Part shown: positions 23,429-33,200 of the stretch, in pieces
Layout: every line of letters starts with the position of its first letter
Position numbering within the stretch: position 1 is the first letter of the stretch
Origin: JACDAS01 sp046262415
Lineage (GTDB): Bacteria; Actinomycetota; Thermoleophilia; Gaiellales; Gaiellaceae
Length of the DNA: 43,906 bases
Direction of reading: 5' to 3'
Assembly: GCA_046262415.1 (NCBI GenBank)
Contig: JBHEMU010000033.1
Span: forward strand, 1-43,906
The notes under the pieces: model-generated
Seen by the model: the letters and a program-made list of their open reading frames with translations, nothing else
Databases searched by the model: none
What the model was told of the DNA's origin: nothing
Made by a program: the position numbers and the translations under genes

Positions 23429-24412
23429 ATGCGGATCTTCTCCGGCATCCAGCCCACGGGCGACAAGCACCTCGGCAACTACAGCGGGGGCTTCCGCCAG
23501 TACGCCGCGACGCAGGAGGAGGGCGACGGCTGCTTCTGCATCGTCGACCTGCACTCGATCACGGTCGAGTACGAGCCCGACGTGCTCCGGCGCTCGACGC
23601 TCGACCTCGCCGCAATGCTCTTCGCGACCGGCCTCGACCCCGACCGCTCGACCGTCTTCGTCCAGAGCCACGTGGCCGCCCACGCCGAGGCCGCCTGGCT
23701 GCTCTCGGCGGCCACGGGGTTCGGGCAGCTCGGCAGGATGACCCAGTTCAAGGAGAAGGGCGACGCGCAGGAGTCCGTCTCGCTCGGACTCTTCGCCTAC
23801 CCGGTGCTGATGGCGGGAGACATCCTGCTCTACCAGACCGACGTCGTCCCGATCGGCGACGACCAGCGCCAGCACCTCGAGCTCGCCCGCGACCTCGCCG
23901 AGCGCTTCAACTCACGGTTCGGCGAGACCTTCCGCGTGCCCGAGGGCCGCTTTCCGGAGATCGGCGCGCGGATCATGGACCTCCAGGAGCCGACGAGGAA
24001 GATGTCGACGACCGGCGGCACGCCGCAGGGGACGCTGCTGATCTCCGACCCGCCGGAGACGATCCGAAAGAAGGTGCGGAGCGCCGTGACGGACTCCGGC
24101 CGCGACGTCGTCCACGACCGCGAGGCGAAGCCGGGCGTCACCAACCTGGTCGAGATCATGTCGGTCGCCACCGGCATGTCGTTCGCGGAGATCGAGGCCC
24201 GCTACGACGGCGGCGGCTACGGGCCGTTCAAGGAGGACGTGGCGGAGGCGGTCGTCGGCCTCCTCGATCCGATCCGCCGCCGCTACGACGAGCTCCGCTC
24301 GGACGAGGGCGAGCTGCGGCGCCTGCTGGGCGTGGGCGCCGAGAAGGCGCGAGCGGCCTCGTCTCCGACGCTGCAGGCGATGGTCGAGCGGATGGGGTTC
24401 GTGCGGCGCTGA
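23429..24412 (+). CDS. trpS: tryptophanyl-tRNA synthetase
   Basis: Charges tRNA-Trp. Class I features: GIQPTGDKHLGNYSGG (the HIGH region reads HLGN), AYPVLMAGDILLYQTD and GDDQRQHLELARDLAERFN, all TrpRS-specific. The second signature reads KMSTT rather than KMSKS, followed by GGTPQGTLLISDPPETI and AVTDSGRD; this variant is known from actinobacterial TrpRS. Length 327 aa is normal. It is transcribed away from the aromatic operon and stops one base short of the convergent rluB stop. Confidence 0.95.
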   Translation: MRIFSGIQPTGDKHLGNYSGGFRQYAATQEEGDGCFCIVDLHSITVEYEPDVLRRSTLDLAAMLFATGLDPDRSTVFVQSHVAAHAEAAWLLSAATGFGQLGRMTQFKEKGDAQESVSLGLFAYPVLMAGDILLYQTDVVPIGDDQRQHLELARDLAERFNSRFGETFRVPEGRFPEIGARIMDLQEPTRKMSTTGGTPQGTLLISDPPETIRKKVRSAVTDSGRDVVHDREAKPGVTNLVEIMSVATGMSFAEIEARYDGGGYGPFKEDVAEAVVGLLDPIRRRYDELRSDEGELRRLLGVGAEKARAASSPTLQAMVERMGFVRR

Positions 24413-24413
24413 G

Positions 24414-25115
24414 TCACGTGCGCGCGAGCCCGACGAGCCGCCGCAGCCCGCGCACCTCCTCGGCGGACAGCTCCCGCCAGTCGCCCTCGCCGAGCCCCTT
24501 CAGGTCGAGACCCGCGTAACCGGTCCGGTGCAGCCGCATCACGGGCAGTTCCACCGCCGCGCACATGCGCTTGACCTGGTGCGTGCGACCCTCGTGCAGG
24601 ACGAGCTCCAGCCGGCCGCGCCCGAGCCGGCGCGCGCGGGCCGGAGCCGTGGGGCCGTCCTCGAGCTCGACGCCCTCGGCCAGTAGACGAAGGCTCGCCG
24701 GCGTCGGATCGCCCGTGACGTCGACCTCGTAGACCTTCTCGACCCCGTAGCGGGGGTGGGCGAGCCGGTGCGCCAGCTCGCCGTCGTTCGTGAGCAGCAG
24801 CGCGCCCGTCGTGTCCGCATCGAGCCGCCCGACCGGCACGACGCGCGCGGCGTGGCCGACGAGGCCGACCACGGTGGGCCGCCTCTGCGGATCCCCGGCG
24901 GTCGTGACGACGCCGGCCGGCTTGTGCAGCAGCACGTGGGCGAGCTCCTGTGCCGCCACGACCCGGCCGTCCACCTCGACCGTGTCCGACGGCGAGACGA
25001 AGGTGTTGAGCTGTGCGGGCCGGCCGCCGACGCGGACCCGGCCGGCCTTGATCAGCTCGTCGGCCCCCCGGCGGGAGGCGACGCCGGCCCTGGCGAGGAA
25101 GGCGTTCAGCCGCAC
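24414..25115 (-). CDS. rluB: pseudouridine synthase, RluB/RsuA family
   Basis: Isomerises uridine in rRNA. An N-terminal S4 RNA-binding domain (about 1-55, MRLNAFLARAGVASRRGADE) is followed by the RsuA-type catalytic domain with VLLHKPAGVVTT, the catalytic aspartate D99 in GRLDADTTGALLLTNDGE, and GRTHQVKRMC. Length is 233 aa. GTG at 25115 has GACAAT 6 nt upstream, a possible leaderless promoter. scpA-scpB-rluB-cmk-der is a widespread gene order; here rluB is separated from scpB by the cyclic-di-GMP gene and from the cmk operon by trpS. Confidence 0.93.
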   Translation of the reverse strand: MRLNAFLARAGVASRRGADELIKAGRVRVGGRPAQLNTFVSPSDTVEVDGRVVAAQELAHVLLHKPAGVVTTAGDPQRRPTVVGLVGHAARVVPVGRLDADTTGALLLTNDGELAHRLAHPRYGVEKVYEVDVTGDPTPASLRLLAEGVELEDGPTAPARARRLGRGRLELVLHEGRTHQVKRMCAAVELPVMRLHRTGYAGLDLKGLGEGDWRELSAEEVRGLRRLVGLART

Positions 25116-25121
25116 GATCCG

Positions 25122-25127
25122 ATTGTC
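25122..25127 (-). promoter_or_regulatory. candidate -10 box GACAAT for rluB
   Basis: GACAAT on the minus strand lies 6 nt before GTG 25115. It fits the leaderless pattern slightly less well than the other boxes. Confidence 0.35.
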
Positions 25128-25193
25128 GCGGCTGCACTACCCACTTCAGGGACTCAATCTCTACCCCTTTTGTGCCGATACCCCGGACGGGGG

Positions 25194-27641
25194 ATGACCC
25201 AGATGACCCGACTCCTACTGTGTGACGACGCGGCCGCGGCCCGCGAAGCCCTGCGGGCCCTGCTCGAGGGCCACCCCCAGATCGAGATCGTCGGCGAAGC
25301 CGCGAACGGCGCCCAGGCGATCTCGCTCGCGCTCGAGCTCGAGCCCGACGTGATCCTGATGGACGTCGTCATGCCGGTCCTCGACGGTGTCGAGGCGACC
25401 CGCCGGCTCCGTCAGCTCCTGCCGTCAGTCCGTGTGGTCGCGTTCGCCGGCTCGGACGAGCGCGAGACCGTCGCCGCCATGACCGAGGCCGGCGCGAGCG
25501 CCTACTGCGTCAAGGGCGTCGCCCTCTGGGAGCTCGAGCGTGCGATCACGGCCCGCCACGACCCCTTCGTCGGTCTCGCGCACGCGCTCGCTCGCACGAC
25601 CGACGCGAGCGCCGCCGCCGACCTCGTCGCGAACGAGCTCGGCGTGCTCCTCGGCGGTGCGATCTGCGCGACCTACCTCACCACCGACGCGGGCGCGCTC
25701 GAGCTCGCGGGCCTGACCGACACCGCCCCGCACGCCTTTCCGGCGGCGCCGACGATCGTCGTCCGCGCACTGGCAGCCCGGGACCTCGTCCACGCCACGC
25801 CGCACGAGCTCCGAGAGCTGGCGGCGGCCGGAGCGGACCTCTCGGAGGCCGTCGCCGTCCCGCTCCTCTCCGACGGCAGCGCGCTCGGCGTGCTCCTCGT
25901 CGCGGGGACCGGGCTCGACGTCAGGCAGGTCGCGACGATCGCCGACCTCACCGCCGCGACGATCGCCAACCACCACCGGCTGGCGTCGACCCACGCGGAG
26001 GCCCGCCGAGACGCTCTGACCGGCCTGCTCAACCGCAGGGCGTTCGACGAGCGGCTCGCCAGGGCATTGCGCGAGACGGCCGAGGCGGGCGGCGAGCTGG
26101 CGATCGCACTGGTCGACCTCGACGACTTCAAGCAGATCAACGACCGCGACGGCCATCTCGTCGGCGACGAGGTGCTGTGCGAGGTCGCCCGCGGCGTCCT
26201 GCGGACGCTGCGGCCGGACGAGCACGCGTTCCGGGTCGGCGGCGAGGAGGTCGCGATCCTGATCGGCGGCGGCACCGACGCGGCCGTCCACGTCGCCGAG
26301 CGGGTGCGCGACGAGCTTCGCGGCCAGCGGCGCGGCCACAAGCTGCCGACGGTCTCGATCGGGATCGCCGCGTTCCCGCTCGACGGACGTTCCGGCGAGG
26401 AGCTGCTGCAGCGGGCCGATGTCGCGCTCTACGCGGCCAAGGCCGCGGGCAAGGACCGGGCCGTCGTCTACGACGCCTCGCTCGACTCGACCCTCTCCGC
26501 TCCGCCGGGCTCACGCTGGACCGCCGCGTCTCCCGCCCGGGACGCGGGTCCAATCAGCATCCTCCTCGTCGACGACGACCCCGGGCTCCGCGCTCTGCTC
26601 CGGACGACGCTCGAGACCGTCGACGCGGAGGTAACCGAAGCGGACTCTGCCGCCGCAGCGGCCGCCAGGCTGGCCGCTGGGCGTCCCGACGTTGTCGTCC
26701 TCGACGTGCAGATGCCGGGCCTGGACGGTCTGTCCTTCTGCCGCGAGCTCCGCCGCCAGCCGGCGACTGCCGGCACGGCCGTGATCGTGCTGAGCGGAGC
26801 CGACGACGTCGACGACGACAGGGCGGTGGCCGCCGGCGCGAACGCGTTCCTGCGCAAGCCCTTCAGCCCGCTCCAGCTGCTGGCGCTCGTCGACGAGGTC
26901 TCAGGACGCGGCGGCGGGAACGCCGTCGGCGCCTCGGCGGCGAGCGCGCCGCAGGAGCAGTTGCTCCTCTACGCCCACGACCTGCGGCGCCTCCACGACC
27001 TCGAGCTCGGGCAGAGAGCGCTCCTGCAGCGCGCGTACCGGCAGACGGTGGCGGCACTCGCGGGCGCCCTCGAGTCGAAGGACGTCGGCACGGGCGCCCA
27101 CTCGCAGCGCGTCAGGCGGTACTCGATCGAGCTCGCGGCCGCGGTCGATGCGGCGCTCCTGGACGACCCGAGCGTCGAGTACGGCTTCCTCCTGCACGAC
27201 GTCGGCAAGATCGGGATCCCCGACAGCATCCTCCAGAAGCCCGGCCCGCTGGCCCCGGCGGAGCGGCGCGTGATGCAGACGCACACCGTCCTCGGCGAGC
27301 AGATGCTCGGCGGCGTCGCGCTGCTGCAGGGTGGGGGTCTCCAGATCGTCCGCTCCCACCACGAACGCTGGGACGGGCTCGGCTACCCCGACGCGCTGAA
27401 GGGCACGGAGATCCCGCTCGGCGCGCGCATCTTCGCCGTGGCCGACGCGCTCGACGCGATCACGAGCGACCGGCCCTACCGGGCGGCCCGGGGCTGGGAC
27501 GAGGCGGTGGCGGCGATCTGCGCCGAGGCCGGCGGCCAGTTCGACCCGGACGTGCTGGAAGCCTTCCGCGAGCGCGAGGACGCGCTCCGCCGGATCCACG
27601 CGCAGGCGCAGACGGCGGGCTCGCTCGCCGTGACCGCGTAG
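25194..27641 (+). CDS. REC-GAF-GGDEF-REC-HD-GYP cyclic-di-GMP protein
   Basis: An 815-residue cytoplasmic signalling protein. Domains in order: receiver 1 (about 5-122; D11/D12, phospho-acceptor D57, K107), GAF-like sensor (about 125-262), GGDEF cyclase (about 270-428), receiver 2 (about 453-572; D460/D461, D504 in VVLDVQMPGLDG, K555) and HD-GYP phosphodiesterase (about 612-795). The cyclase has GGEEV at 349-353 and RxxE where the inhibitory RxxD is expected. The phosphodiesterase keeps the key residues: HD at 668-669 in LLHDVGKIGIP, HH at 722-723 and GYP at 730-732. It may both make and break c-di-GMP under control of two phosphorylation inputs. No membrane helix. ATG at 25194 is used; ATG 25203 is possible. 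Confidence 0.9.
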   Translation: MTQMTRLLLCDDAAAAREALRALLEGHPQIEIVGEAANGAQAISLALELEPDVILMDVVMPVLDGVEATRRLRQLLPSVRVVAFAGSDERETVAAMTEAGASAYCVKGVALWELERAITARHDPFVGLAHALARTTDASAAADLVANELGVLLGGAICATYLTTDAGALELAGLTDTAPHAFPAAPTIVVRALAARDLVHATPHELRELAAAGADLSEAVAVPLLSDGSALGVLLVAGTGLDVRQVATIADLTAATIANHHRLASTHAEARRDALTGLLNRRAFDERLARALRETAEAGGELAIALVDLDDFKQINDRDGHLVGDEVLCEVARGVLRTLRPDEHAFRVGGEEVAILIGGGTDAAVHVAERVRDELRGQRRGHKLPTVSIGIAAFPLDGRSGEELLQRADVALYAAKAAGKDRAVVYDASLDSTLSAPPGSRWTAASPARDAGPISILLVDDDPGLRALLRTTLETVDAEVTEADSAAAAAARLAAGRPDVVVLDVQMPGLDGLSFCRELRRQPATAGTAVIVLSGADDVDDDRAVAAGANAFLRKPFSPLQLLALVDEVSGRGGGNAVGASAASAPQEQLLLYAHDLRRLHDLELGQRALLQRAYRQTVAALAGALESKDVGTGAHSQRVRRYSIELAAAVDAALLDDPSVEYGFLLHDVGKIGIPDSILQKPGPLAPAERRVMQTHTVLGEQMLGGVALLQGGGLQIVRSHHERWDGLGYPDALKGTEIPLGARIFAVADALDAITSDRPYRAARGWDEAVAAICAEAGGQFDPDVLEAFREREDALRRIHAQAQTAGSLAVTA

Positions 27642-27644
27642 TCG

Positions 27645-28247
27645 TTACGCCGGGCGCCTGGCCGCCACGGCCTCGAGCCGGCCGCGCAGCTCATCCACGT
27701 CGCCGCCCAGGTCCTCGAGCCGCGGCAGTTCGGACAGGCTCTCGAGCCCGAACACCCGCTCGAAGAGCGGGGTCGTCCGGTAGCGGACGGCTCCTCCGGC
27801 GCCCGGCTCCCGCCCGGCCTCGGCGATCAGGCCGCACTCGAGCAGGCCGGCGACGACCGAGTCCGCGGCGACCCCGCGGATGCGAGCGATCTCCGGCCTC
27901 GAGCACGGGCCGAGGTAGGCGACGACCGAGAGCGTCTCTAGGGCCGCCTGGGAGAGGCCGCGCTCGACCGGGCGTTCGAACAGGCGCCCGCACGCCGCGG
28001 CCGCCTCGCGCGCCGCACGGAAGGCGTACCCGCCGGCGACGCGCTCGAGCACGATCCCGCTGCGCCCCTCCCGGAACCTGTCCGCGACGAGTCGGAGCGC
28101 CGTCTCCACCCGTTCGACGGCCTCGTCCGCCGCCGACGCAAGCTCCTCCGCGGACAGGGGCTGCGAGGCGACCACGAGCAGCGCCTCGAGCGTCCGGGCG
28201 AGCCGGTCGAGGGGATTGGAGGAGATCAGGCGGAGCGTGCGTTCCAT
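27645..28247 (-). CDS. scpB: segregation and condensation protein B
   Basis: Winged-helix partner of ScpA in the SMC condensin complex that organises and separates chromosomes. LARTLEALLVVASQPLSAEEL at the N-terminus and LSVVAYLGPCSRPEIARIRG in the second winged helix are typical. Length is 200 aa. ATG at 28247 has GAAGGAG upstream and gives a 22-nt overlap with scpA. The C-terminus converges on the c-di-GMP gene with a 3-nt gap. Confidence 0.9.
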   Translation of the reverse strand: MERTLRLISSNPLDRLARTLEALLVVASQPLSAEELASAADEAVERVETALRLVADRFREGRSGIVLERVAGGYAFRAAREAAAACGRLFERPVERGLSQAALETLSVVAYLGPCSRPEIARIRGVAADSVVAGLLECGLIAEAGREPGAGGAVRYRTTPLFERVFGLESLSELPRLEDLGGDVDELRGRLEAVAARRPA

Positions 28248-28993
28248 CCCGTCTCCTTCGCCTCGGCGGCCGGCGCTCCTACCGGACGGCCGACGCGGAT
28301 CGGCGCGAACGCACGCCCCTGCTCGAGCGAGGCCTCGCCGGCCTTCGCCAGCTCGAGCAGCGCCACGAACGCGACCGCCTGCTCGGCCCGCGACAGTCCC
28401 TCGAGCTCGCTCTCCAGGTCGAAGCGGGCGCGGCGGCGCAGCACCGCGCGGAACCGCTCCAGGAACCGGGACACGGGCGGGAAGCGAAGCTCCATGTGCG
28501 CGAGCGAGAGCTGGGGCGGCTCCGCGGCCAGGGCCCGCAGCGCCCGGGCGAGCCCGGCAGGATCCTGCGGGGCGAGACGGCGCTCGGGGCGCGGGGCGAG
28601 AGCGGCCGGTCCGAGGCGGAAGTAGCGGTCGCGCCCGGCCTCGAGGCGCTCGGCGAGCGCGGCCGCGGCCGCCTTGATCCGCCGGTACTCCTCGAGCCGG
28701 CGGGCGAGCTCCTCCGCGGCCTCGTCCGGATCGAGCTCGGCCAGCTCGGCGGCCTCGTCCGGGAAGAGGCCGCGGGCCTTCAGCTCGAGCAGGGCCGCGA
28801 CCAGCACGAGGAACTCGCCGCACGCGTCGAGGTCGAGCCGGTCCGACGCGGCCAGGCGCTCCACGAACGCGCAGACGATGCCGGCCACGTCTACCTCGGC
28901 CGGCTCCAGCTCCTCCTTCAGGACGAGCGTCAGCAGCAGGTCGAACGGCCCCTCGAAGGCGTCGAGGTCGAGGTCGAGCTCGCGCACGATCAC
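28226..28993 (-). CDS. scpA: segregation and condensation protein A
   Basis: Kleisin subunit of the SMC-ScpAB condensin. The N-terminal domain has FEGPFDLLLTLVLKEELEPAEV and a long helical block (LDACGEFLVLVAALLELKAR), and the C-terminal winged helix has VAFVALLELAKAGEASLEQG, all standard ScpA features. Length is 255 aa. GTG at 28993 has TAGTCT exactly 7 nt upstream and no Shine-Dalgarno, so it is probably leaderless. The smc gene is not in this window. Confidence 0.93.
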   Translation of the reverse strand: MIVRELDLDLDAFEGPFDLLLTLVLKEELEPAEVDVAGIVCAFVERLAASDRLDLDACGEFLVLVAALLELKARGLFPDEAAELAELDPDEAAEELARRLEEYRRIKAAAAALAERLEAGRDRYFRLGPAALAPRPERRLAPQDPAGLARALRALAAEPPQLSLAHMELRFPPVSRFLERFRAVLRRRARFDLESELEGLSRAEQAVAFVALLELAKAGEASLEQGRAFAPIRVGRPVGAPAAEAKETGWNARSA

Positions 28994-29000
28994 CCGCGAG

Positions 29001-29006
29001 AGACTA
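29001..29006 (-). promoter_or_regulatory. -10 box TAGTCT for leaderless scpA
   Basis: TAGTCT on the minus strand lies 7 nt before GTG 28993, in the 19-bp gap after lgt. Confidence 0.5.
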
Positions 29007-29012
29007 GAGGCG

Positions 29013-29870
29013 CTAGCGGACGCGGCCCTTCGGAACGCTCATCGACGGCCCGAGCACGATCGGACCGCCGCGCTGGTCGCGCTCGCGCCGGAAGAACTGG
29101 ATCCAGACGAAGGCGGCCGCGGACAGCACGAAGAGCACGATCGAGACCCAGGCGTTCAGTCGCAGGCCATACCACTCGTGCGACGGGTCGATGCGCATCA
29201 GCTCCTCGAAGAAGCGTCCGAAGGTGTAGACGGCGACGTACAGGGCGAAGAGCGCCGGCGGCCGGATCCGGAACAGCCATCCGACCAGGATCAGGACGCC
29301 GGCCATGCCGACGTCGTAGACGAACTCGTAGAGGAAGGTCGGGTGGAAGGTCTCCGAGGCGCCGTACTCGGCGGGCCGGTGGGTGATGTCGATCTCGAGC
29401 CCCCACGGCCGGTCGGTCGGCTCGCCGAAGAGCTCCTGGTTCCACCAGTTGCCCCAGCGACCGATTCCCTGGGCGAGGAGGAGGCCCGGCGCGACCGCGT
29501 CCATGAAGCGCGTCACGCTCGCGCCGGCGAGCTTGACGACGACCGCTCCGGCGAGCACGCCGAGGAGGATGCCGCCCCACACGCCGAGACCTCCCTCCCA
29601 CACCGCGAAGACGCCGCGCCACTTCGGATCGGGGACCTCGCTCCAGCTGGTCGCCACGTGGTAGGCCCGCGCCCCCACGATGCCGAACGCGACGCCCCAC
29701 ACGGCGACGCGGAAGACGAGATCCCAGTCGCCGCCCTGCCGCGTCCAGCGGATGCCGGTGACGACGATGCAGGCCGCGATCGCGGCCAGCAGCATCAGCC
29801 CGTACATGTGGATCGTCAGCGGGCCGAGATCGATGGTGCCGGTGTCCGGCGAGGGGATCGACGCGATCAC
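29013..29870 (-). CDS. lgt: prolipoprotein diacylglyceryl transferase
   Basis: Attaches diacylglycerol to the lipobox cysteine of prelipoproteins such as FbpA and the DUF3352-like protein here. It is a seven-helix membrane protein with the signature QGIGRWGNWWNQELFGEPT; HPTFLYEFVYD and the late arginine/histidine block FGRFFEELMRIDPSHEWYG also match Lgt. Length is 285 aa. GTG at 29870 has CACAAT 7 nt upstream. The basic, proline-containing C-terminal tail is cytosolic. Confidence 0.95.
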   Translation of the reverse strand: MIASIPSPDTGTIDLGPLTIHMYGLMLLAAIAACIVVTGIRWTRQGGDWDLVFRVAVWGVAFGIVGARAYHVATSWSEVPDPKWRGVFAVWEGGLGVWGGILLGVLAGAVVVKLAGASVTRFMDAVAPGLLLAQGIGRWGNWWNQELFGEPTDRPWGLEIDITHRPAEYGASETFHPTFLYEFVYDVGMAGVLILVGWLFRIRPPALFALYVAVYTFGRFFEELMRIDPSHEWYGLRLNAWVSIVLFVLSAAAFVWIQFFRRERDQRGGPIVLGPSMSVPKGRVR

Positions 29871-29877
29871 GCGCGGG

Positions 29878-29883
29878 ATTGTG
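29878..29883 (-). promoter_or_regulatory. -10 box CACAAT for leaderless lgt
   Basis: CACAAT on the minus strand lies 7 nt before GTG 29870. It keeps the A at position 2 and the T at position 6 of the -10 consensus. Confidence 0.4.
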
Positions 29884-29929
29884 CCCGTGAGCGGGCCGCC
29901 GCGTCGAGTGAAGGTGCCTGGGGGGCTCT

Positions 29930-30130
29930 CTAGAGGAGGATCTGGATCGCCAGCTCGGGGGAGCAGCCCCGCTCGATCAGGCCGACGGCGAAGTGCAGGT
30001 CGACGTCGTGGCGGCCGGCGATCCGGGCAGCGTCATGGGGCGAGTAGCCGGCCCGCTCCAGCTCCCTGGCGCGCCAGCGCTCGATCCGCTGGAGCTCGGT
30101 CTCCTCGAGTTGTGTCTCGGCGGCAGGCAT
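29930..30130 (-). CDS. small conserved-looking protein, 66 aa
   Basis: A 66-residue acidic helical protein with ELQRIERWRARELERAGYSP followed by DAARIAGRHDVDLHFAVGLI and ERGCSPELAIQILL. This pattern recurs as uncharacterised small proteins of Actinobacteria, by my recollection. ATG at 30130 is chosen over ATG 30166 because GAGGA lies about 7 nt upstream and the extra 12 residues look random; TAGATA at about 30147-30152 may be its -10. Monocistronic between dnaE and lgt. Function unknown. Confidence 0.65.
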   Translation of the reverse strand: MPAAETQLEETELQRIERWRARELERAGYSPHDAARIAGRHDVDLHFAVGLIERGCSPELAIQILL

Positions 30131-30258
30131 CGCTCGTCCTCGCGTCGCAGTATCTACCTCGTTCATTCGGTGTAACGACGGAACCGGATGTCCCCGTACC
30201 GGTCCGGCGGAAGAATTAACGCAGCCTTAACCCGACCCCTCCCCGCGGCCACAGCGGG

Positions 30259-33200
30259 CTACGCGACCGCGGCCTCGCCGAGCAGCGCCTTCACCTCGGC
30301 GAAGAAGTCGGGGGCCGGCCTGACCTTGTAGGCGTGGCCGAGGGCGAGCGTGCGCGGTCCCTGCGAGGTCTCCAGCGACAGGATCACCGGAGCCTCCCCC
30401 GGGAAGTCCTTCACCAGCGTCGCGAGCTCGCGGACGATCCCCGCCTGGGCGGTGCGGGCGTCGACCTTGAGCCTGACCTCCCGCCGCTCGGGCGTCGCCT
30501 CGAAGGGAAGCACCTCGAGGGCGATCAGCTTCGTCTCCCCCTCCTGCTTGTGGTCGACCCTGCCCTTGACGACGAGGATCCGGTCGGCGACGCACAGCTC
30601 CCGCGCCGCGGCGTAGACCGAGTTGAAGACGACGACCTCGGTTCCGCCCGTGAAGTCGTCGAGGCGCATGAAGACCATCGGCTCGCCCTTCTTCGTCGTC
30701 AGCTGCTTGAGCGCGCCGACGATGCCGCCGACCGTGACGACCTCTCCGTCGCGCCGCCGCTCCACGTCGGCGAGCGGGCAGTCGGTCCTCCGGCGCAGCT
30801 GCTCCCTGATCGCGTGCAGCGGATGCTCGGAGACGTAGACGCCGAGGGTCTCCTTCTCGAGCCGCAGCAGCTCCGGCTTCTCGAACTCCTCCGCCGGGAT
30901 CGGAGCGTGATGGCGCGGCCGCTGCTCCGGCGTCTCCGCGCCCATGTCGAAGATCGAGCCCTGGCCCGCGAGCCGGTCGGCCTGCTGGCGCCCGCCCCAG
31001 GCGAGGGCGCCCTCCAGCACCTCGAGCATCCCCTTCCGGGACGCGCCGGTCGAGTCCATGGCTCCGCACTTGACGAGCGACTCGAGCGCGCGCTTGTTCA
31101 CCACCTGGGGGTCGACCCGCTCGGTGAACTCCCAGAGCGAGGCGAACGGCCCGCCCTCGGCCCGCGCCGCGACGATCGCGCGAGCGGCCGTGTCGCCGAC
31201 ATTCTTGACCGCGTTGAGCCCGAACCTGATCTTCCCCTCGACGACGGCGAAGTCGCACGCCGAGGAGTTGACGTCCGGCGGCAGCACGTCGATCCCGAGC
31301 TCGTCGCACGCGTTGACGTAGTACGGAACCTTGTCCTTCGTGTTCATCACGGAGGAGATGAGTGCCGCCATGTAGGCATGCGGATGGTTGGCGCGCAGCC
31401 ACGCGGTGCGGTAGGCGATCAGCGCGTAGCAGGCGGCATGGGCCTTGTTGAACGAGTAGTCCTGCGACTGCTCCATGTCCTTCCAGAGCTGCTGCGCGAC
31501 GCCGGGCGGCACGCCGTTGGACGCGCACCCCTCTAGGAACTTGTCCTTGAGGGAGGCCATCAGCGAGTGGATCTTCTTGCCGATCGCCTTGCGCAGCGTC
31601 TCCGCCTCCGCGGGGGTGAAGCCGGCGATCTGCTTCGCGATCTGCATGTACTGCTCCTGGTAGATGCAGATCCCGTACGAGTCGGCGGTGAGCGGCTTCA
31701 GGCGCTCGTCGATGAACGTCACCGGCTCCTGGCCGTTCTTGCGCCTCGCGTACACCGGGATGTAGCTCATCGGTCCCGGGCGGTAGAGGGCGACGAGCGC
31801 GATCAGGTCGTCGAACTCCGTCGGCTTCACCAGCCTGAGCGCCTCGCGCATGCCGGACGACTCGAACTGGAAGACGCCGGTGGACTCTCCCCGAGCGAGC
31901 ATCTCGTAGGTCTTGCGGTCGTCGACGGGGATCGAATCGACGTCCAGGCCGCCGACGAGCTCCACCGTCTTGTCGATCACGTCCAGGTTGCGCAGGCCGA
32001 GGAAGTCGATCTTCAGCAGGCCCAGCTCGACGACGTCCCACATCCCGAACTGGGTCACGACCTCCTGGTCCGGGCCCTTCTGCTGGAGCGGCCCGACCTC
32101 GATCAGCGGCTGCGCGCCGATGACGACGCCAGCCGCGTGGATCGAGTCCTGGCGCACGAGCCCCTCGAGCGGCCTGGCGAGCTCGACGACCTCGCGTGCG
32201 ACCGGATCCGAGTCGTAGGCCTGCTTCAGGTCGGTGCCCGGCTTCAGGCAGTCGTCGAGCGTCTGCCCCGGCCCCTCGGGAATCAGCTTGGCGATCCGGT
32301 CGACGGTGCCGTAGGGGACGTCGAGCACGCGGCCGGCGTCGCGGACCGCGGCCCGGGCGGCCATCGTGCCGAAGGTGATGATCTGGGCGACGCGGTCCCG
32401 TCCGTACTTCTCGGCCACGTAGTTGATCACGCGGTCCCGGCCGGCGACGGAGAAGTCGATGTCCATGTCGGGCAGGTCCTTACGCGCCGGGTTGAGGAAG
32501 CGCTCGAAGAGGAGCCCGAAGCGGATCGGGTCGAGGTCGGTGATCTGGAGGCAGTACGCGGCGAGGGAGCCGGCCGAGGAGCCGCGGCCCGGCCCGACGC
32601 TGATCCCGTTCTGGCGAGCGAAACGGATGAAGTCCCAGACGATCAGGAAGTAGTCGGCGAAGCCCATCTCCCGGATCGTCTTCAGCTCGAAGCGGAGCCG
32701 GTCCTCGAGCTCGGCCGTCACGGTGCCGTAGCGCTTGCGCAGGCCGTTCTCGCAGAGCTCGACGAGGTAGTCGAAGGCGTCCCGTCCCTCGGGGACCGGG
32801 TACCTCGGCAGCAGGATCCGGCCGAGCTCGAGCGTCACGGTGCAGCGCTCGGCGATCTCGAGCGTCCGGCGCAGGGCGTCCTCGTGACCCGCGAAGTCGA
32901 CCGCCATCTCCTCCGGGGTCTTGAAGTAGTACTGGTCGGTCTCGAACTTCCAGTGGTTCGGGTTCTTGAGCGAGTCGCCCGACTGGACGCAGAGGAGCGC
33001 CTCGTGGGCGCGCGCGTCCTCGTGGCGGAGGTAGTGGACGTCCCCGGTGGCGACGAGGGGCAGGCCCGACTCGCCCGCCAGCTTCACGAGCGCCGGGTTG
33101 ATCCGTCGCTGGACCTCCATGCCGGCGTTCTGGAGCTCGACGTAGGTCGAGTCGCGGCCGAAGATCTGGGCGAGCCGGTCGAGGTCGCCCGCCGCGTCGG

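Noticed and set aside
23429..24412. KMSTT instead of KMSKS in TrpRS as a defective active site
   Set aside because: This variant is, to my knowledge, common in actinobacterial TrpRS, so it is not a sign of loss of function.
26177..29386. A 1069-codon plus-strand frame overlapping the c-di-GMP gene, scpB, scpA and lgt
   Set aside because: Shadow frame: Arg/Pro/Ala-rich, crosses four solid genes on both strands.
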